The notes beneath the pieces are model-generated. The model searched no databases, was not told the origin of the DNA, and worked only from the letters and a program-made list of their open reading frames with translations. DNA of 64,000 nucleotides from Rhyzopertha dominica. Its lineage: Eukaryota; Arthropoda; Insecta; Coleoptera; Bostrichidae. Within the stretch, counting starts at the first letter, position 1. The number at the start of each line of letters is the position of its first letter. This document shows positions 46,766 through 57,300 of this stretch, one piece after another. The stretch is taken from assembly GCA_025024175.1 (NCBI GenBank), contig QCXZ01000064.1, forward strand, positions 18,476,001-18,540,000. The letters are read 5' to 3'. Made by a program: the position numbers and the translations under genes.

Positions 46766-49598
46766 CACTGATTTTGTATTAATAATGAAGGCAATTCTAA
46801 ATGATCATGGTTTTCAAATACATTAATAACAATGTACAGAACAATTTTTTATGTCACGCTGTAAAATGTTTATTTGCTAGGCGACGTAGCCGAAAAAAGA
46901 TCATGCAGACACAGTATAAAACCGTTTTTGTACACAAAAAAAACAGTATATTAAAAAAATAGTTTCCTAGTTTTGTGAAGAATGTGTGCGACAAACACCC
47001 TTACGAAATAGCCTGCATTTTGAAAAGTAGGTAAAACGTTATAATGACTTCATGAAGCATCAAAATATCAAAGTGGAAACGTTAGTTTTTTGTAATGTTT
47101 GCCCAGCAAACTGAGTAACAACTGTCACAACGCAGGAAACGCTAGCGAATGCATACTTTGTCACGCATTGTCATATTACACAGAAACGTTTGCGACGATG
47201 ACTGCAACTAGTGGCAATGTGAACGTATGGTGGCAACGCGAATACACGGCAACGTTCTTGAGATGTATTCTAGGGTTTAGATGACCATCCACAAGAGAGC
47301 AGAAATTTATGAAGTTATATGCCCGTACATATTACACTCTAAGAGAGTGAAACATGCGATCTTTCATGATCTTTGCAAACCGCTTCATGTAAAACGCAAA
47401 AGTTTTTGCAAGTGTTTTTAAACCCGATAGCCTTTTATTAGACCTAGCAATGTGTAATTTTGTTCTTCTTCAAAAGAAGACCGATTTTATGTATGTACGT
47501 ACGTACGTACGTACGTATGTATGTATGTATGTATGTGTGTATGTATGTATGTATGTATGTATGTATGTATGTATGTATGTATATAGCAAATAGAGCAATC
47601 GATTTCTATTATTGGACTAGATTTTAATTCTTGCATGCGATTTCCATTCTTACATCTGGTTCCCGAACTCGATTTTCTTGACAGCACTAGTGATAAAGGC
47701 AGTAGTCGGTGTAGTTTTACGTAGCAAATTCACAACGTTTTCCATGATTTTTTTAAAATAATGTAACCACATTGTTGTAACCGTAATGAATGCCTTGTGT
47801 ACTTGACTGGGCTGAACGTTGCTTTTCGTTTGTTAATTATGCTTTCCTAAGTACTTGAGAAAATGATCTTCATAGCTAACACGTAAATCACTTTCCAGTA
47901 TCCATGGTTTGAACGATATAATATATAAACCATAACAGTGATATATTGCTGTTGTAAATGGCGTTTGTAATCCGAAGAGTTTAGTACTGGTGCTTAACTT
48001 CAGCAATGTAGTGAGTGGAATATGCAATGTAGAAGAAAAAATAATATACACATTCTACACTAAATCTTAGTGCCTCCGGTCTTCTGTAGTAGTTAGTAGG
48101 ATTGGCGTATTGTAAATAGCATTTACCCTTACTATGTTAACTGATAATACTGATTTATCTGATATATCGCAACTCAAGGTCAATTTAACTTCATCTAGGT
48201 GCTCGTACACTTTTTCTAGAACATCTACTTGTGTTTTGTATCTGTTACAAACAAGAAGACATCCAAATAGATGAACTCATCGGTTTCCATTATGTAAAGC
48301 TAAAGGCATACGATTAAAATAAAGTAGAACGCTAATTCGAAGCCCTAAATGCACTGTATTAGTTGGTCCGTGACCTAAAGAAACATATTGATAAGTTGAT
48401 TTTATACCTAAACTAACATTCTTTAGTGCAAGGAGATACGCTTTTAATATTGCATTCGAGAAATCCATTATCAAATTAATTGACAAGGAATTACCTATAT
48501 TAAGAAAACGTCTTTTGTTACTAATTTGCAGATCCTATAGTTTTTACAGGTACTGCTGTTTCGGTACAGTTAAGAGAAGGTAGATGTGGGTGCAGTGTAC
48601 TAGAAACGGCAGAAAACTGCATTCCTTCAGCATCAAAGCAATAGGAATTCTGGTCGAATGTAACATTCATATAAGCCGATAAAAATATCGTTCGATATAA
48701 ATTTAACCTGTGCGCCCTAAACGTATTCATAGGAAAATAAGGGGACCGTCGGCGGATTATGTAATCGCCTTTTTTATTCCAGAGATATTCGGCTTTCATA
48801 AAGTTAAAGATTTGCGGGGTCGTTCGGCCCGCCCATCTGTTCGGATCGCCGGAAGCGGTTCTTCTGCGCGATTAAGGAAAACCATAAATGACTTCCCCAC
48901 ATTTTTATTCCTTCCGAATTGGAGAACAAGCGGAACAAATGCGACTTGTTTGCCAACTTCTGCTAGTTTTCAGGAAGTTTCCAGGGCGTGTCTTTACGGC
49001 CTACATGAAATATTTAAACGTGACAATATAGACGCCCGACCCTCCGACGTTAGGAACTGCAAAAAATTAAATAAAATAGTGGTTTTTATATCGTACACTG
49101 TTAGGAGCTCTTAAGAATAAATATATAAATTTATTTAATTAGGTATCTGAATAACAAATAATAATGTAAACTGCACAATTATTGAACATCGATATTAGTT
49201 ATTCTAATAAGGTCTCTGGATTTTATAAAGCGCAAATTGCTCCCTCTGATGATCTGATCGTATCTTATCATAACATTAATTTTCATTTGAATTTGATTAA
49301 TTCGACTGCAAGTAGACCATGTCCAATAATTGAAAAAATATTTAGGCTTTATTCAAGCTGTCGCGTTCTTTGTATACCGTTGAGTATCACTCGTTTTACT
49401 ACAGCGAACCGTTATTGGACGGGGATATTCAATAATTGCGCAGTGTTCAAATACTATCAGGAATGCTTCTTTATACTGAAGATGCCGCAGAAAAAATGCT
49501 ACGAGTTTAATATGTAAGAACATGATGTATAAGGAATAATATCTGGCTTCGCTTATTGCACAGTTTCGCAAAAAATATGACATTACACTTTATATTAA
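46766..49598. other. non-coding stretch
   Basis: Apart from the tetranucleotide repeat at 47491 no feature is clear. The block 48710-48970 is GC-richer and open in one frame but resembles no protein family. Confidence 0.3.
47491..47583. repeat. tetranucleotide microsatellite (ACGT to ATGT)
   Basis: GTAC(GTAC)n grades into (GTAT)n with one GTGT interruption. The first part is CpG-bearing ACGT repeats and the rest ATGT repeats, as expected when CpG decays to TpG. The minus-strand frame of YIHT repeats is an artefact of this. Confidence 0.95.
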
Positions 49599-49792
49599 AA
49601 TGCATGTCTATGCTGCGCTGTCTACACCTCAACCAACTGCAGATAGTACTATTTCGCTGTCATTACAGTTTAGGTCTAGTGTAGACAACACGGCATAGAA
49701 CTGGTTTTGCTTATATACCAAAGCAATGGTATGATGAAAGTGAGAATTTAGGATGGCAATGCCATCTGTCAGCATTACACTGACATGATGAC
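49599..49792. mobile_element. SINE-like element S, copy 3 (rearranged)
   Basis: Contains the end of S in reverse orientation (GCATGTCTATGCTG...CTGCAGATAGTACTATT), a second, forward piece of that end (GTGTAGACAACACGGCATAG), then the forward start with palindrome GATGGCAATGCCATC (49752-49766) and CAGCATTACACTGACATGATGAC. Pieces in both orientations imply a composite or a 5'-inverted insertion. No TSD was found. Confidence 0.6.
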
Positions 49793-49879
49793 TCTATAGA
49801 TTTGATTTTAAATTAAAGAATCACGGCCTAAAGAGCCATTTGATTCTTCCACCATTCTCATGGAATGAGAAGAGTTTGC

Positions 49880-51290
49880 ATTCCTTTATTGGATCACGAA
49901 CCTTTGTAAGAAAGGATTTCCACGTAAAACGGAAGATATATTTTGCAGCTTCAAAATAATCGACCTGGTAATGAAATGTTAAGAATTTACCCCAAGCGAC
50001 ATGAAGAAGCTACTGAAAGAAAAAGTGAGGCTATATCATCTGCTAGTGCTTATGTTGTCGAAAAAGATATAGGAAAATAGTTTTTTGAGATACATTCATA
50101 GGTTGAGGAAAACGTCTACAATGGTGACCAACGATAATTTATCCTTGTAAGAAAATATCCGACAAAATTGCAAGTTTCCTTAACCCTTGTTGGGGTATTC
50201 AACGTAGTGTAGATGGACGATCGCAGAAGTTTTCACAAATATACTGCCAATGTAGTCCATCCTTATTTGATCGAGAATGGTATAGAATTACCTGTTGTTT
50301 TACTCCTTACCGTTTACAAGTCACATTTATCCTACGAAGTGAGCCAGCATTGTGGGAGGCTTAATATAGAACCAACAGCCCGAACTGCCAGAATCTTGCA
50401 ACCTGCAGGCGTGGCATAATCTTTTCCACTAAGAAGTGCATAAAAATGTCGTTGTAAGAATGGTACGGAGCACATTCAGCAGAACTACACCTGCACCCTT
50501 AGTGGAGACTGTAATAAACAATGGTCCCAAAAATAAATTCAAGATTTATGGTTTATTTCCTTTCGACTAAAATGCTGCGGATTATATGCTTAGGGAAGAA
50601 AAATAATAGCAATTGTGACAATGTCGAGAATAGGAACAAAATCATGAAATACGATGATAACAAATAACAAGTTTGAGAGAATCCAAAGCATTGCGTTCGA
50701 AGATAATTCTAGGCATTATATAATTTGTGGGATTTTTTTTAAATGCCAGTTGAAATTGAGCACATACAACCAGTTGCAGATCAATCTGCCGAAAATGGAA
50801 TAACGGCGGAAGAAACAGAAGCTATACAAATGTACACATAGAAGAAATTAAAAATAAAGAAATGTGTCGTGTGTTTCGGATACAAAACTACTTAACCTTC
50901 CAAAAACCTTTGAAAGAAAGGGAAAGAGACCAGTGAAAATATATATCATCGAAATCGAACCGAAAAGGAGAACCGAAAGAGAAAACGCGAAGAAACCAGA
51001 GAGGAGAAACTTGCCAACAATAAAACTATATGTTCAGCCTGTCTGAAAGCAATACGATGGAATTTATTCACATGTGTGGGGCGTAAACGATGACTTCACA
51101 ACCGTTGCGTTCTCCATATCCACAACGAGCATATTACTGCTGATGTAGATCGAGATTTATGCATATGTCATCTCTGTCATAGGACTGACAATGATGACAA
51201 TTCTCTAAATGAGTCTGCATGTGCTGACGAGGTAGAGCGAAAACCAGGATCTGGCAAACATAATAGTGAACGCGAAAAGAAAACGACTTA
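49880..51290 (+). pseudogene. pogo-type (DDE_1) transposase relic 2
   Basis: The pieces occur in correct order. KKGFPRKTEDIFCSF and NRPGNEMLRIYPKRHEEATE with RKSEAISSASAY make up the CENPB-type DNA-binding region. From 50213, DDRRSFHKYTANVVHPYLIE, GIELPVVLLLTVYKSHLSYE (the usual V-D-G-H-x-S-H block has lost its catalytic D) and ILQPAGVA follow. FKIYGLFPFD then marks the end of the DDE_1 domain. The C-terminal tail is VSDTKLLNLPKTFERKGKRP and a Lys/Arg-rich segment. The frame is broken by stops. Its block motifs differ from relic 1, so it represents a different pogo lineage. It ends near a GAA repeat. Confidence 0.82.
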
Positions 51291-51296
51291 AGACCT

Positions 51297-51328
51297 GAAG
51301 AAGAAGAAGAAGAAGAAGAAGAAGAAGA
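51297..51328. repeat. (GAA)n microsatellite
   Basis: An uninterrupted GAA run of about ten units directly after the pogo relic tail. The opposite-strand poly-Phe frame is an artefact of it. Confidence 0.95.
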
Positions 51329-51702
51329 GGAGGGAAAAGTTGATGGAGAACATCAAGATAAGATCAAGATGACGGGGGTGATGGAGATGATTTAAGAGTA
51401 TGTGGCACGGAAGAATTCTTTGCAATGTATAACAAAGAAAAAGCATTAATGCAGGTAGATGTATAATTTTGTTGACAATTAACCAACAAATAACTTCCAT
51501 TTTATACCTATTTTGGTCAAGCAAGTCTTCTTCCAATAACTGTAGAACCTGCGTCCAGTAACTGTTCGACTCGTCTAATAACTATGATCTTTAACTCAAT
51601 TAATGGAAACAGAATTAAAAGAAATTTAAAGGAAATTTGTAGTACCTTTTGTATAGTGGTTATCAGTTTCTAGACAATTCGGTCTTTAGTCTGGAATCGT
51701 AC

Positions 51703-52955
51703 AATTGGGTATTTGCCATGTATTTCTATTTTATTAAATTGCATATTAATAGGTAGCATCTAATCCACAAAACAGCTGTGACAGCTTATAAATTCGAAAA
51801 AATGGATGGTAAGGTGTATTTTTAATATTAAAAATGTGAATATTTAAAGGGACCGCCAAAACGCGAACATATTGGCCGTGACGTCAGGTGTCTTGTAAAT
51901 GGCCGCTTGTTTACATCTGAGGTCAGCGTGTCACGGGTCAGCCTTAGCCCGTCAATTTATCAGTATGTTGTTTGCATCATTTTGTGACAAGCGAATTAAA
52001 ATACGTCAAGAAAAAGTGAAATACTTATTAGTTATGACTTCTGAAGGCATGTTCATTGTTATGGAATATGTGTACAGCGACGAGCGGTTCAACGCGGCGA
52101 AGATGAGGAACGTAAAAGCAAGTAAAGCAACAGCATAAGTGAACTTTTTATCAAATTAACGTAACATTATAATTTGATTACAGTGGGTTGTTGGAAACAT
52201 ACTATTTGTAAACATAAAAATGTAAGGATCAAAAATGTACCCTAAACTTGGCATTTATTTTATTGCGGCTCGTTTCCGGTCTGTCTAACAGTCGAACATA
52301 TGGGGAACAACGTCGTTCTTTATTATAACATTTCCCTCTATCAACCTAAAACGCATATAATTTTTCATATCCTCTTGAAGCTATAACAAGATGGAAACTG
52401 AATGGTAAACACTTATAAGCCCAAAAAGAATAATAAAACATACAGTAAGAAATAAGATGATCTTCACAACAGAAAAACAAACTTTGCGATTTCGGCATAT
52501 CACGTCTAGGGGCCTTAAACAACTTTTTCATACGTTGATTATCTCGAGGAACGGCTACAAGTAGTAGGCTGTACTGACTGAAGTACATGTACAAAACAAC
52601 ACTTGTTTTGTTTTCCATACATAACAGATGCTTGTAAAACTACACAAATCACTTTTTGGTGCGATATCTTAAACTGGCCTTTCAATAAACACCCCACAAA
52701 AGCTTTTCCAATACAAGAATGATACTACACCATTAAACAGCACGCTCCTTGGTAATGTTTACATGACACTTGACGTCACGAGTTGAATAACCTTGGATAG
52801 AAGCGTTTTGGCGGTGACTCCTAAGATTCGAATTTCAGACCTTGAAATTCTCTACCTACAAATATTTTTTTTTGTTTTTTTAACATACCGTACGATATAT
52901 ATACACTTCAAGATTCATTTTACGTAATTTTCAAAAAAAGTGATAATACCCAATT
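51703..52955 (-). mobile_element. T3, THAP-bearing transposon, longest copy
   Basis: Bounded by AATTGGGTATT (51703-51713) and AATACCCAATT (52945-52955). On the minus strand it aligns with T2 along both ends and carries about 480 bp that T2 lacks. CRE palindromes TGACGTCA (51879-51886, 52771-52778) and ACCGCCAAAACGC strings lie near both ends in inverted arrangement. The interior encodes THAP exon 1 and a second exon. The remaining 1.25 kb is too short to contain a full transposase, so this copy is also non-autonomous. Confidence 0.88.
52250..52628 (-). pseudogene. two-exon THAP protein remnant in T3
   Basis: Minus strand. The start MYGKQNKCCFVH keeps the first zinc cysteines. A small deletion removes the next residues, then VPRDNQRMKKLFKAPRRD and MPKSQSLFFCCEDH give the conserved C-terminal half of the THAP zinc finger. 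A 63-nt segment from 52443 down to 52381 starts GTATGT and ends TTATAG, which fits a small insect intron. After it, LQEDMKNYMRFRLIEGNVII and KNDVVPHMFDC continue a block common after THAP domains in insect transposon proteins, then a stop (probably Q to stop) and TDRKRAAIK. A one-base frame problem at the junction means the copy is not functional. Confidence 0.78.
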
Positions 52956-53392
52956 ACCTATATCTTGATTTTGAAGGCAGTAAATTGTTTTGCAATCAAG
53001 ACTTCTGTTTAACTGTACAATAACTGTGCACTTCGCCCTACCATATATTTAATCATTGCTAAAATATTTTGAAATTACTCGTAGTTAAAGTTTGGTTACT
53101 GTTTTGTATAACCTATTATAGGCTATTTTTGGAATTATATATGCACGTTCTGAAAAACCTCAGTGGTGTACACTGTAAATTTAAGTATATTTTCTACTCC
53201 TTTATTAGTATATTGCTCATTACGCACTGTATACTTGATTAGTATATTCGCTGTTACACATAGTATTACGTATAATGACTATTACGTATTTTTTTATTGC
53301 GTTACAGTTTCAAATTCAATTATGCGTTCACAGGCTGTTATCCCATGTCAGTTAATTGTTAGAAACATCACAAGAAATAGTTAATGTTTGTA

Positions 53393-53766
53393 CAGGGTTT
53401 TTCTACATGATTCATGTATCCAGGGCGCTTATGGAAATTATCGATTAAATCAATTTGCCGTCTCTCAGGCTGGTGAACACAACTATTGCTTACTTGTCAT
53501 CTGTCGATCATTGAATGGTTTAATATATTTTAATATGAGAAACGTCTGGGAGCGTGTATTTTCAACATATTCTGTAGTGTTTTGTGGGACTATTAACTTT
53601 AAGGTTGCAGAAAGCTCACATTTCGGAGATGTGAGATGACATTGTTTTGAGACTTTAAGTATTATCGCCGTGCATATTGTAGCTTGGCAGAAGTTACAAA
53701 AAGGCGGCATAAAGAGTTCAGAAATCAACGCCGCCTGCGTTGCATAAATCATTTATAGAAACCCTG
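53393..53766 (+). mobile_element. element C copy 2 (uninterrupted)
   Basis: Left CAGGGTTTTTCTACATGATT and right AAATCATTTATAGAAACCCTG form terminal inverted repeats. TA lies on both sides (53391-53392, 53767-53768), consistent with a TA target duplication. At 374 bp and without coding capacity it is a MITE. It serves as the empty-site reference for both the T1 insertion in C1 (position near 53717, AGTT here) and the FB2 insertion in C3 (CACTACAGAATATG in reverse complement). Confidence 0.85.
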
Positions 53767-53768
53767 TA

Positions 53769-55320
53769 CAACATTATCATGAAAGTGCATACTTTTAGTT
53801 GATACTTTCGCCTTCCGAACTGTATTGAGATTATATGTAAATAACATTAAATTAGAATTAAAGCCTTCCAGTTATTGTAAGCAGTGGTAAGTCATCATAT
53901 CCAATGAAACCCATTCTCCAAGTTGATCTGGCGTTTGTCAATAGTTTGTTGTGATTGTCACTTACTGTCATATTTACTGTCATTAACCTATTCGTTTTTG
54001 CTGCAAAAAGGCAATCTAAAGTTGTAAAAATATAGACGTCGTAGAAGAAGTTACATTACTCGAGTTGTAAGACGATTACGCACTCGTGGAAATGCATTAC
54101 TGGTCGCTACGTGGCTCGCACTCCTGCGTAATATGCTTCTTACAACTCTCATTATGTAGTATACTATTGTAGAATAAAGTATAAATATAGATTAAAATGG
54201 AAGATAATACGATCTTTACAAACGGTAAGGCTTCTTTGACGACCATTAACAGATATTGTTAACGAAAACTATTTTTTGGATAAATTGTGGAGGGCTGCAA
54301 TATACATATATACGAGGCATCTAATATTTTGTATACATTATTCGTTCGATTTTTGTAATATTTTGCTGTAAAACAGTAGCTCCCATGCAACCAATTGATT
54401 TCTCTTTCCACGAAGGCGCAACAGCTCAGAGAAGGAAAGAAAGAGACTAGCTGCGGGTGCAAGGGATCGTTTGTCACTAGCCTAGATATTTTGTTCTGGC
54501 GGGGTGCTGGTTTTTCTCCATAGCAAAAAGTGGCCAGAGCGTTTGTTATTTCCCCGCTGTCGAAGTTTGCCGTGCGAAACCGATTATACGTCAGTTCAAA
54601 CAAAGACAAACGGAACAAACGGTATCGCTAATGTTTCTCCTAAATGAAGATGTGTAAAAACTAAATGGAGGAATTCAATGAAAGGGGCGCCCGTGCGAAT
54701 AATGAACTACCGAGTGACTGATGAAGTCGGTTGACAAAGTTGGAGATCGTTGCCTTTCGGGGTGTTTCAGCTGCAACTGGGACTCAAAGCAGGGCATGAA
54801 ATATTGAATTGAACTGGAAGCACTTTTGAAGGAATTAATGCGCAGCTGCAATAGGAAAGTTCGAATAGGTGCATCTGCTTAGCCGCGGGTACTAATGCGT
54901 TGGAATTGTTTCAGAATCTCATAATTACAGTCTAAGTATACAATATCAAGATCGCGTGGTTCAAACAGAACAGCTGGGTTCTTTGTGCAAAAAGGAGAAA
55001 AGTGTGTTAACATCTAAGATATCTAAGATGAGTAAAAAACTGTGTGAAGTATTTAGAAATACAAGGTAATCCTCGAAATAATTACTGGATCTTAAAGTAA
55101 TGTGATATCTCAAAACACTTTGTTCTGGGTATATTTAACGGTATCAATAAGCGGGAAGGAGAGCTTGACGTCAATATAAACAAATAAATTAATAAATTTC
55201 ATTTCCAGTCAGTAATAGCGAACTGCACTAAACCTATTTGCTAAGCTCATTAAATATGTGTTATGTCTCAGTAACAAATGAACTTCTTATTTGTTTATCT
55301 AATTTGTCAAATTTAGTGTA
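53769..55320. other. non-coding stretch
   Basis: No gene is recognised. The minus-strand 119-aa frame at 54259-54618 is unlike known proteins. A short palindromic repeat at 54062-54148 is listed separately. Confidence 0.3.
54062..54148. repeat. short palindromic repeat
   Basis: GAGTTGTAAGACGATTACGCA (54062-54082) pairs with TGCGTAATATGCTTCTTACAACTC (54125-54148) with a 3-nt gap. The loop has further partial pairing (CACTCGTGG/CTCGCACTCC). It is probably a tiny MITE or structured repeat. Confidence 0.6.
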
Positions 55321-56516
55321 CAGGGTGTCCCATTTTCGTTGTAATTGTACTTTTTTGTTCTGAGTTCAGCTGTACTATCGCCATTTTTGCACCGTCTTTT
55401 GTTTTAAAGCCATAGCCAACTTATGAAAAATGTAACATTTCTTCAGTTCACAATATCTCGATTGGCTATGTAGACACAAAAAAACTGTAGACGTTTTTTG
55501 CAGATATTTTCATTCTGAATTCAGTGGCGCACTCAGAATTTTTTTAGGGGGTCACATTTTTGAGGTAAAACACAAACCTGCATTTTTTTAAATGGTCACC
55601 ATAGTTGGCTCTGCTGTGGTTGAAAAGAACTATTTCTTCTGATTAGAAAAATGTATACATTGTTAGGTTTATCTCTACTAATTTTAGTATTACTCCAATT
55701 TTTGTAATAATTTAATGAGATTTTACGTTTTTCGTCATAATGCATAGGTACATACCTACAAATAAACAATCATTTTCATTAATTGCATGGACTCCTAGAT
55801 TATAGATAAAAATATGCATGAGCGCTCTTAGGAGTCTAGTATTCAAATATGCATATATTGTTTTTAAAGGATTAAAATTTTTACTTAATAATATAAATTA
55901 TATCGTGTGTTTTTTTATTCCAAAGCCTCCTGGATGTAAACGTAAAAAATGATTAAATTATTTTAAAAAATTTGAATAATTCCAGAATCAGTAAAAATAA
56001 ACCTAACAATGTATAAATTTTTTAGTCAGAAAAAATAGGCCTTTTCAACCATAGCAAAGCCAACTATGGTTTCTATTTAAAAAAATGCAAGTTTGTGTTA
56101 TATCTCAAAAATGTGACCTAAAAAAATACGAGGTACACCACTTAATTCAAAATAAAAATATCCATAAAAAAATGTCTTCACAGTTTTTTTGTATCTACAT
56201 ACCCAAGCGAGAAATTGAGAGCTGGAGAAATATTACATTTTCCAAAAGTTGGCTACGGCTTTAAAACAAAAGACTGTGTACCTAAAAAACCTCTTTACAC
56301 TTTTTTCGTATATTTGGAAGTAATGAAGTTATTCCACTTTTTTAAATTCCAAAATTTTGATTTAGCATCTAGCGTCGAAATGAAACGTCATGCAGGCAAT
56401 TTGATTTGACTAATGAATTTTGCTATAAAATTCGACTCGTGTCATGTATGTCATTTTTTCCTATCGCTTATGGTTACCAAGATACCCGGGAAAACACAGG
56501 AATTCTGGACATCCTG
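55321..56516. mobile_element. FB3, 1.2-kb foldback element with TA duplication
   Basis: Termini CAGGGTGTCC (55321) and GGACATCCTG (ending 56516) are flanked by TA on each side. From about 55390 to 55690 the left arm is an inverted copy of about 56290-55985. Shared blocks are GTCTTTTGTTTTAAAGCC, GTAGCCAAC, ACAAAAAAACTGT, GGTCACATTTTTGAG, TGCATTTTTTTAAAT, CCATAGTTGGCT and ACATTGTTAGGTTTAT. The right arm has about 200 extra bases next to its terminus. No transposase is inside. It is a non-autonomous Tc1/mariner-like foldback. Confidence 0.88.
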
Positions 56517-56819
56517 TACACTTTGAGAATTTTTGTTACTTAATATAAAATAGTTACAGTTTTCTACGCTTAATCACGGGTCATTCATTATGAGGTACCT
56601 TATCCATTATTTTTTATTTATAAAAATCGCGAATTAGTCCGTTTGACATTACGGTATCATTTAGTAGCGAATACCATATCATCACGGAAGAACTTACACT
56701 GGGCTAACGACTCCTAATAGTGTTATATTAAAAATCGATCCCAAGTTACATTATGATGATCACCGACTAAAGAGACCACGTTCACCATACAGTGAAGACA
56801 AAATGGTAAAGGTAGCAAA

Positions 56820-57300
56820 AATGTGAGCAGTGAAGCCCATTCAGGCTCGATAGTTATGTTAATAGAAATAGAAATGCTGGATATGGAATAATGAGCGACA
56901 TCAAGTTAACGACTGCCAGTGCATCCAGTAAAATATACTATTTATTGGGTGCGATTTACGTGCTGTGGATGTGGATGGTTGGAATATAACTGTTGATGGA
57001 AGTCGCTATCGCGCCATGATAACGGTCTGCCTGAATTTCGAGTCTATCTTTGACATCTGGTTTCAACAAGATTGCGCTATTTGCCACACAGCTCGCGGAG
57101 CGATGGTACTATTGAGAAATCATTTCTGTAAGCAGCTAATCTCATCCTTTGCACCAGTAAACTGCCCGTGTAGATCGTGTGATATCACACCATTTGATTT
57201 TTTCTATGAAGTCTGAAGTCTACATAGATTAGCCAACTTCGATTGAGGCCTTGAAAATTGGACCTTAAGGATGAAATACATAAATATAATTTAAAGGCTA
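56820..57300 (+). pseudogene. IS630/Tc1/mariner-type transposase relic
   Basis: A degraded SSEAH plus RLDSYVNRNRN corresponds to the D-E-A-H-F-x-L-x-x-Y-V-N block (first D lost). A later frame from 56965 gives NITVDGSRYRAMI, IWFQQDCAICHTARGAMVLL (second catalytic D retained, following G changed to C), RNHFCKQLISSF and PCRSCDITPFDFF, the P-R-S-C-D-L-T-P-L-D-Y block of a transposase subgroup common in insects. A piece like VYID.PTSIEAL follows to about 57250. Frameshifts separate the blocks. The subgroup differs from the relics at 4.1, 44.2 and 59.3 kb, whose motif is P-R-S-P-D-L. Confidence 0.82.

Noticed and set aside
47487..47687. Frame of YIHT repeats
   Set aside because: It is produced by translation of the tetranucleotide microsatellite.
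51288..51536. Minus-strand frame ending in poly-Phe
   Set aside because: It is the reverse of the GAA microsatellite plus unrelated DNA.
54259..54618. 119-aa minus-strand open frame
   Set aside because: No domain signature. Nothing links it to a gene or element.
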